From assembly GCA_022559845.1 (NCBI GenBank), contig CM040123.1, positions 302,982,642-303,046,641 on the forward strand: a stretch of 64,000 nt of DNA, read 5' to 3'. Shown here piece after piece: positions 55,944 through 64,000 of this stretch (the first letter of the stretch is position 1; each line of letters opens with the position of its first letter). The stretch is from Amorphophallus konjac (taxonomy: Eukaryota; Streptophyta; Magnoliopsida; Alismatales; Araceae). The notes under the pieces were generated by a model. The model had not been told where the DNA came from. It worked only from the letters and a program-made list of their open reading frames with translations, and made no database searches. The position numbers and the translations under genes are program-made.

Positions 55944-58900
55944 TTATTCATCATTTTCTTGCTGAAAATTACATAGCCCCAATTCTCGTCTTAGATATTT
56001 AAACCTTTCATTTCCAAGGGGTTTAGTAAAGATGTCAGCAGTCTATTTTTCAGTTTCAACAAATATTAATTCAATTTCATTTTTACTTACAGCATCTCTA
56101 AGAAAGTGGTGTTTTATTTCAATGTGCTTAGTCCTAGAGTGATGGACAGGATTTTTAGTTAGGCAAATAGCACTAGTATTATCACATAAAATTAGAATGC
56201 ATCCTAATTTTATCTGATAATCTGAAAGCTGGTGCTTGATCTATAGTACTTGACCTGCACAATTTCCTGCAGCAACATATTCTGCCTCTGCAGTGGACAG
56301 TGCAACATATTGGCAATGCCCACTAGTGCTTTTCTTATCTATCCGACACCCAGCATAATCTGCATCAGTGTATGCCAGAAGCTCTAGCTCACACCTAGTA
56401 GGGTACCAAAGTCCAAGTTCTTGAGTGCCTGATAAATACCTAAAGATCCTTTTCACTACTCTAAGGTGAGACTCCTTAGGACTAGCCTGAAATCTGGCAC
56501 ATAAACACACTACAAACTGTATATCAGGCCTAGATGTAGTAAGATATAAAAGGGATCCGATCATACCTCGATATAGCTTTTGGTCCACTGTATTACCTTT
56601 GGAGTCTTCATCAAGACTTGTTGAAGTACCCATTGGTGCTGTAATTTCCTTGAGATTTTCAAATTTGAACTTCTTCAGCAGATCCCTTATGTACTTAGAC
56701 TGGGTGATAAATGTTCCATCTTTTGTTTGTTTGAGTCACCTGTAGTCCAAGAAACAATTTTAGCTCACCCATTGAGCTCATCTCAAATTCTTGTGTCATT
56801 AGTTCGGAAAATTCCTTACACAATTTGGGGTTAGTTGACCCAAACACAATGTCATCCACATAAATCTGAACAAGGAGAATGTCTGGATAACTTACCTTGA
56901 TGAACAACGTTTGGTCAACCTCGCCTCTTGTGAACTTCTTCTCGGTAAGGAATGTGCTGAGTCTGTCATACCAAGCTCTAGGGGCTTGTTTCAAGCCATA
57001 AAGAGCTTTATTTAACTTATAAACATGATTAGAAAAATCTAAGCATTCAAAGACAGGAGGTTGTCTCACAAAGACATCCTCTTTTATTTCCCCATTGAGA
57101 AAAGCAGATTTAACGTCCATCTGCTGGAGAGTTATTCCTAATGAGCATGCATAGGCCAAAAGTATTCTAATTGCTTCTAACCTGGCTATAGGGGCAAATG
57201 ACTCTTCAAAGTCAATTCCGAATTCTTGATTGTACCTCTGAGCAACAAGTCTAGCTTTATTTTTAACTACATTACCTAGCTCATCAGTTTTATTCCTAAA
57301 AACCCATTTTGTTCCAATGACAGTCCCATGATTAGGAGGTGAGACCAGATGCCACACCTTGTTCCTATCAAACCGATTAAGCTCTTCGTGCATGGCATTG
57401 ATCCAATGCACATCTTTGAGAGCACTATCAATGGTTTTGGGTTCAACATGAGAAACCAATGCATATGCATTTAATTCATTTTGAGCTCTAATGAAACCTC
57501 TTGTCCTAGGGGGTTCATGCAAGTCACCAATGATATTTTCAATAGGATGATCTCTTAAAAATCTGACATTTATAACTTGGTTACCTTGACCTTCATTTAT
57601 CTCCCCCTGAACAACAGACTCCTCTGCATTGCCTTCTTCAGCTTCTTCTTCTTGGTCTGATTGATCTTCAGGTTTTTCTTTCTTGAGAATTTCTCCGTCA
57701 TCTTCTTTCCTGCATTGACCAACCTCACAGTTACTTAGGGACTCATTAAATACAATATGTGGAGATTCCTCAACAATTTTAGAATTAACGTTGTACACTC
57801 TATATGCTCTAGAGTTTTCAGAATATCCAAGGAAGATTCTTGGATCACTTTTAGGTTCAAATTTATCAAGATCTCTTTTATCATTAACATGAATGAAGCA
57901 TTTACACTCAAAGACCTTGAAATAAGCAATTAAAGGCTTCTTACCTTTTAAAATCTCATAAGGAGTTTTCTGAGTGAAAGGCCTTACCATGGCTCTGTTG
58001 ATTACATGGCATGCAGTATTAACTGCCTCTGCCCAAAATTTTCTTGGTAAGCCACCTTCAACAAGTAGTGTACGGGCCATCTCCACAAGTGTCCGGTTCC
58101 TCCTCTCTACTATTCCATTCTGCTCAGGTGTTCTTGGGGAGGAGAACCGATGAGTAATCTCATTGTCCCTGCAAAAGTTTTCAAATTATGAGTTTTCAAA
58201 CTCACCTCCATGATCAGACAAAATATTTTTAATCAAGTTTTCATTTTTCTGTTTGATATTTAAATAGAACTCCTGAAATTCAGTAAAAGCATCATTCTTG
58301 TGAGTGGTGAAAAAGACCCAAGTATACCTAGAGAAGTCATCAACTTGGACATATCCATATCTCCTACCTGACAAGCTGACTGATCGTGTGGGTCCAAATA
58401 GATCCATATATATCAGCTCATAAGGTTTGAGAGACAAATTTTCAGTTCTTGATTTAAATGACTTTCTGGTCTGCTTGGACTGTGTACACGCATCACACAC
58501 CCTATTTTCCTTCTTAAAAGATATTTCAGGGAGTCCTCTTACCATGCTGTGTTTATTCAATTTATGCAAGACAGTGTAGCTAGCATGGCCTAGCCTACGA
58601 TGCCACAGAAAAGCTAAGTCCTCTTTATTAGCAGTGAGGCATAGGTTAGAATGTGCAATATCATCTAGGTTTACCATGTAAATATTATTCATTCTTTTTT
58701 CAGAGAATTTAACCACATCAGAATCAGGTTCAAAAATTTTACAGCTAAGTGCATCAAATACTACCTTGTGCCCTTTATCACAAAGCTGGCTGATACTTAG
58801 AAGATTATATGCTAATCCATCCACCAGCAAGACTTCATCAATGCAACAGGTAGTGCACTTACCTACTTTACCTGATTCGATGATTTTACCCTTAGTGTTT

Positions 58901-61485
58901 CCTCCAAAGGTAACAAGGCCTCCATTCTTCTCTGTCAGCAAGTAAAATTTATCCTTGTCCCCTGTCATATGCCTAGAGCAGCCACTATCCAGGTACCACA
59001 TGTTGTGCTTGGCTGCCAGGCATACCTGCAATCATAGTCACGGAGAACATTTTGGAACCCAAAACTGTTTGGGCTCTGAAGCAGAAATAGAACAATTCAT
59101 ACATGACAACAAGATTTTTGGGATCCACGCTTGTTTGAGAGCTGGTTGGTTGGTGGATTTTTTGACATTTTTTCTATTGTTTCTCTTCTTCTCAGCATTG
59201 GCAGGCTGAATTTTTCTTGACTTGTCATTTGTCCTGCCGTCATTGTTCCTAGCAATTTGATAGTTTTTGTGCCAGTGCCTAGGCCAATGAGCATTCGGGA
59301 AATAGTGGCCAACGTTGGTTCTTGGCTGACTGTAGGTGGTTTGTTTCCTAGAAGCCCATATTCTACACTGCCCAACCCAGTTTCTAGCCTGAGTTCTGTA
59401 TGTCTGTGTGGTACATGACTGATATCTAGACCTCCCTTGAGCTCTATTCCATCCAGACTTATAGAATTGTTGTGGCTCCACATGATGGTAGGTCTGGACT
59501 CTGGGTTGGTGGAAATGGCTCGATTGACTTCTGACAGAAGTGTTTCTACCTTGCACCCTAGACTCACTTGACTTCTTCATGGGTGAGGGTTGAGTCTTCC
59601 TCTGAACTGCTTGCGGTGACTTATTAACCCTAGCCTGGGGTTTTGGTGTGCACGAAGATTGACCCCTAATCTGAACTCTACCCAGAGAAGTAGAACATTG
59701 TGTACTATTGTGGCTAGACTCACCCATTTTCTGCTTGCCATTGTCCTTAGCACTAGGCAATTTGGAATCAACAACTTTAACAGCAGACTTTACATTTCTC
59801 ATCTTGATGAGGGACCCCTTTTCCTTCTCAACAACAAATGAAATTGTTTTCAAAGAAAAACTCCCTTTAGCTGTGGGGTTATACCTGAGGCCTTCTCTTC
59901 TGAAATTTACTTTTGACACTAAGAGTGCATTCAAATTATCAGATCCTTGGGTCATATTTTCGATAATTTTCTTTTTATCTTCATTCTCTTTTTCTAGGTG
60001 ATCAATTGAATTTTTTAGTTCATGGTTAACACCAAGTACAACTTCATATTTCTCATTAACAATTTTCATTTCACTTTCATAATTTTACAATTTCAATTTT
60101 AATTCATCAATCACATTTTTCAGATTATCATTTTCTCTTCTAGAATCTATCAATGTATGCTTAACATTATCAACTTCAGCACATGAATTTTTTAACATGT
60201 CATTTTCAGATTGCAAGCAGGCAAGTTTATCCGACATAGTTTTGTCATTCATAAGAGAATTTACTTTCCTCTTCAAATGCATGTTCTCTTTTCTGACATC
60301 ATTTACCTTATCTAGCAAATCTTCGTAAGCATCTTCCCAATCTGAAATAGTGTAATGCTCAAAAGGAGATTATACCTCATCAGAGTCTTCCACTTCGTTT
60401 TCATCATTTCTGGCCATCAGACAGATGGGATTTTCTTCGTCTTCACTTTCTGATGTGCTGCTGAAGGTGCCCTCGTCCTTGTCGCTCCATGTGCTCACCA
60501 TTGCTCTTCCTTTGCGAGCTTTCTTCTTGGCTTTCTCTTTCAGCTTCTGGAGTTCTGGACAATCGGCCTTCATATGACCGGCCTTCCTGCAATGGTAACA
60601 AACATTAGTGTCAATTTTCTTGGCTGAATTAGATTTGTACCTGTTATATCTCCTGCCGCCATATTGTCTTCGGCTGAAATTTCTTCCTTCCTTCCTGAGA
60701 AATCTTCTGAACTCTCTGGTCAGCATTGCTATCTGATCTCCTTCAATTTCTGATCCAGAGAGACTCTGATCACTAGACTATCCATTGTGGCTGGATCGAC
60801 TGGAACGACTGGCACTTGCCTTCAGAGCGATAGGCTGCTTCTTTTTCTCAAGCTCCTCTGTCTTTGGCAGATTCATTTCATAAGTCATCAATGAACCTAT
60901 CAGCTCGTCCACTTTAGTGTTCTGGAGATACCTCGACTTCTCAATAACTGTCGCTTTTGTATGCCATACTGGAGTCAGGGATCGCAGTATCTTTCTCACG
61001 ATTTCATAATCAGAATAGTTTTTCCCTAGATTTATGAGACCATTAGTTATGAGGGTAAGACGCGCGTACATCTCAGTGATGGTCTCGCTGGGCTTCATCC
61101 TGAAGGCTTCATACTCTGAAACTAGTAAATTAGCCTTGGTCTCCCTCACCTGAGAGGTTCCCTCGTAGATAACCTCCAGCTTATCCCACATCTCTTTCGT
61201 TGTGGCACACGAAGAGATTCTTGCAAATTCAGTGGGATGTAGAGCACACTGTATGGCATTGATGGCGCTATAGTTGAGAGTAGATTTCCTGATCTCCTCT
61301 CTCGTCCATATATCCTCATTAGGATGCAGCTCGAATGGTCCTTTACTGACCACCTTCCAAATTTCATAGTCTTTCACCCTCAGAAAAACTTGCATACGGT
61401 TCTTCCAGTATGCGTAGTTCGACCCGTCAAAGTATGGGGGATTCGTGGTGGAATGTCCTTCAGCCGTCATCCCTCTTGCATCCAT
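55944..61485 (-). pseudogene. SIRE gag-pol polyprotein with several stops and a frameshift
   Basis: From ATG 61485: gag (61485-60778, PPYFDGSNYAYWKNRMQVFL), zinc knuckle (CYHCRKAGHMKADC, about 60600), coiled-coil extension (about 60330-59900), basic linker, protease (WYLDSGCSRHMTG, about 58995), integrase zinc domain and core (about 58610-58190, YMDLFGPT, LSDHGGEF), reverse transcriptase (about 57310-56780, YVDDIVFGS) and RNase H (about 56380-55960, TDADYAG, DNTSAICL). The frame is continuous to about 56740 apart from stops at 60778-60780, 60370-60372, 60085-60087, 59038-59040, 59032-59034 and 58186-58188. A frameshift then lies near 56700-56740. RNase H lacks about 15 residues between GHCQ and VALSTAEAEY and has a stop at 56241-56243. 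The gene is non-functional. Confidence 0.92.
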
Positions 61486-61526
61486 GGCCGTTTCTCTTCA
61501 AGACGTTGATCCCTACAGAAGAGTTA

Positions 61527-61539
61527 GGCTCTGATACCA
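61527..61539 (-). other. Primer binding site (initiator tRNA-Met), minus strand
   Basis: GGCTCTGATACCA on the plus strand; on the minus strand TGGTATCAGAGCC follows the LTR end by two bases. Confidence 0.92.
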
Positions 61540-61541
61540 AG

Positions 61542-63191
61542 TGTTAAGATGCTATAACCGATCTAGAGGGGGGGTGAATAGATTAGACACCCAATTAAGA
61601 CCAACAACAACAGCTCCAGGTGCGGAATTAAAACAAGCTGTTGTTGGACGATAGAAGGACAAACAACACAATCAATGGAAGCCGACCTAACAGATCTAGA
61701 TCAAGACGATCCTAAGCATTTGTCTACTACAGATCGAAGAAATAAACAAGATGCACACAAACCACACAGCAATCGCACAGTAGACAGAGATTTTTAAGGT
61801 GGTTCGATCTCAACCCGAGATCGTCCACCCCACACTCCAAACCGGAATGTGGCTTCAACTGCTGATGCACAGCTCCGCTGATCCACAACTTTGGGGTCAA
61901 AACCCTACACACCGCTGGGCGTTACAGCTTATGCCGTCCAAAGGAATCCTCCTCTGCAAACCGCTGGGGACTTACAGCTTTACCCGACCAGAGGAATCCA
62001 CCTCTGCAAACGCTGAGCTTCACAGCTTGCTCCGCTGACACACAGCTTGAAAACACAGTTTCAGAAATGAAAAATAAAACAAATAAAGAAACAAAAGAAC
62101 CCACTAGGGGAATGTAGCTCAACACTGAGCAATTTCAGCTTCGGTTCTGAACCGAGAGACTGAGGAACAAACACTCACAGTACTCTCTCAGACATCTCTC
62201 TTTCAGCTCTCTCCTTCTCTTCTTCTCTCTTTCTTCTTTTTCTCTTCTTTCTAGATCGTGCAAGCTCTCTCTGCTTCTGCTCTTTCGAAGTATGTTCACG
62301 ATCACCTTTCTCCTGAGGAAGAAGCTTCCTATTTATAGAACAGTAGAAGGATAGGGCGTGTGGTCACCATAATTCCCGCCCAAACACCTTCGTCACATGG
62401 CGGCATCACAGCATAGCTACTTTCCACGTGTCACGATCCTGGCACTTTCTTCAATCTTGGATCACGTGCCCTTCTTAGCCTTTACGAAAAGGCACCTGTC
62501 AAAGCATCAGATATAATGTCATATCCAGGTAATTATACGATATAAAAGGAGATTGCACAGAGTAGAGATTTTGACTTATTTAGAGTGCACGGACTCAATA
62601 CGACGCTCACACACACATGCACAGACTCAATGCGACGCTCACACACACATGCACAGACTCAATATGACGGAGCGAGAATTGCACGGACCTGATGACACGC
62701 CACTGGAGATATTGCACTGACTTATTCACACGGTATGCTTGACTTGCACAGACTTAATGTGAAAGGGTGAATGCATGGACTTCTATGCACCGAGTTACCT
62801 AAGACATATTGCACAGATTCTAAGTGCCTGGTGCAGAGGTTGCACTGCCTCGGTGGCGTGCATCGAGAAGAATTGCACCGACTTAGTCATGTGCATCAGC
62901 GAGGATTGCACAGACTCAATGCAAAATTAACCATGTGTTGCACCGACTCTATTCAATGCACAGACTAAGATGCACACACCATTGTTATGATTATCTGACA
63001 TATGAATGCATCAAAATATGATTATCTGACATATGAATGCATCAAAATACTTACACCATCGTATATAGAAATAAAGTCAACTAAGTCACACACCACTGTT
63101 GCTAGTCATCAAAACAACAATTGTCAATCATCAAACCATTTCATCACAAAGCAGTGCACGAACTACTTATCAACCTAGAGGAGTCCCAACA
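61542..63191 (-). repeat. 5' LTR of the nested SIRE element
   Basis: TGTTAAGATG...CAACA. It matches 52470-54115 throughout, with the TATA box on the minus strand within 62329-62337 and the same TGCACAGACT-type array (about 62560-62970). Confidence 0.92.
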
Positions 63192-63196
63192 CCTTG

Positions 63197-63956
63197 GACA
63201 TCCTCCAGACCAGATCCACAATCCATGGGGGATTGGGTGACTTTGGGGTTAAACAAATACAAGGAAAGGGGCTCTTCTCGAAGTGGAAAATAAAGTCAAC
63301 ATTTGTTGGCTCGGGGCTGGCGGTCGACCAGAGGTAGGTGGCGGTCGACCGCTACTGAGAAAACCTGTAGATATTTCATCCCTGGAAATTCCTATCGACC
63401 GCTACTGAGCTGGCGGTCGACCGCCACTGAGAGAACTGCAGGCTGTGAGCTGCTGGCAAGGGCGGTCGACCGCCCCTGGGCTGGTGGTCGACCGCCAGCT
63501 GGGCAGTTCCCGGGTTTCCCCGGTTCAGATTGTTAACCCTTTAGCTCAGTCGCTTGACTCCGTTAGCATCCCGTTCTCATCTATGACATCTACCTTGACA
63601 GTCTTAAAAGTGTCAACTGAGTCTTTGACCTTGGGTTCTTTTGGCTATGCTTCATTGTACATCGACCATGGCTATGTGAAGTGCCGAATGTGAAGGGTTG
63701 ACTTTTGCTTGTAGAAGAGATTTGCATCCTTGCTTGGACGCGATCAATGAGCTTTCACTCTTGCCATCGCCACTCAATTTCTTGTCCATTCATTGGCATA
63801 TCTGTCATGAACAAAACATCACGTATGTCAGTCATATGAGATTGGCAAACATCAATGACTTATAGTGTTTAGCCATTATCAAAACCAAGAATATCAAATG
63901 ACTCAAATGACCACAGGATGATGTCGAATGATTCAAATGAGTACAGAGGCCCAACA
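63197..63956 (-). repeat. 3' LTR of the outer SIRE element, part 2
   Basis: It resumes after the second CCTTG and ends GCCCAACA. It is related to 27000-27370 in the solo LTR. Perfect palindromes are GCGGTCGACCGC (63341-63352), a 16-bp one at 63411-63426 and a 16-bp one at 63460-63475. This part is U3 on the minus strand. Confidence 0.85.
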
Positions 63957-64000
63957 TTCTCCCCCTTTTTGATGATGACAGCACTGTGAGTCATTATGTG
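63957..64000 (-). mobile_element. Start of the outer SIRE element's internal region (polypurine tract)
   Basis: TTCTCCCCCTTTTT on the plus strand is a purine tract on the minus strand directly next to the LTR, like the one at 54116. The element body lies beyond the window. Confidence 0.75.

Larger units (their letters stand above)
52470..63191 (-). mobile_element. Complete SIRE-type Copia element nested in another SIRE LTR, 10.7 kb
   Basis: Two LTRs (1646 and 1650 bp), a tRNA-Met primer site, a gag-pol frame on the minus strand, a purine tract and a TSD of CCTTG. Gag with a long coiled-coil extension and the LTR motif CTAGAGGGGGGGTGAATAG are SIRE hallmarks. No env-like frame is seen between pol and the 3' LTR. 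The LTRs differ by several percent near their ends, so it is not recent. Confidence 0.93.

Overview
This window is plant nuclear DNA, almost certainly angiosperm heterochromatin. The evidence is nested LTR retrotransposons of plant-only lineages (Athila, Ogre/Tat, Tekay/Del chromovirus, SIRE-type Copia), initiator-tRNA-Met primer sites, a CACTA terminus and solo LTRs. I cannot name the species. I found no intact host gene, tRNA, rRNA or CRISPR array. Every long coding region is a decayed transposon protein.

Layout. 1-1250: 3' part of an Athila-like pol (+), cut at 1250/1251 by an Ogre/Tat-like element (+): LTR 1251-2894, leader, gag from about 3700. That gag is split by a complete Tekay element at 5361-15887 (LTRs 5361-8342 and 12947-15887, TSD CAATG). 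Gag resumes at 15888 and breaks off near 17052 against a left-truncated CACTA element that runs to its right terminus at 32211. Part of gag plus most of the CACTA remnant (about 16570-22086) is tandemly duplicated (about 22087-29916). The second copy is interrupted by a 2312-bp solo LTR (25865-28176, TSD GGATA). The CACTA element sits in the 3' LTR of a second Tekay element on the minus strand (32212-41261).

41262-44313 is unassigned and rich in microsatellites. 44314-51577 is a gutted minus-strand Tat element: probable LTR, a 1.3-kb minisatellite, the integrase end, and a gag-leader-like stretch. A solo Tekay-type LTR (47279-50643, TSD GGATA) has landed in its integrase. 51578-63956 is the 3' LTR of a minus-strand SIRE element whose body lies beyond the window. 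A second SIRE element, with both LTRs, is nested inside that LTR (52470-63191, TSD CCTTG).

The main unexplained signal lies in the non-coding parts. LTRs and leaders of unrelated families here carry many small dyads whose arms change together. One roughly 100-nt leader block with a co-varying hairpin (loop GATTCCCA) is shared by the Tekay-type and Ogre-like elements. GCGGTC/GACCGC half-sites recur in Ogre-like, Tekay and SIRE LTRs. These look like conserved RNA or protein-binding structures and are the best candidates for something undescribed.
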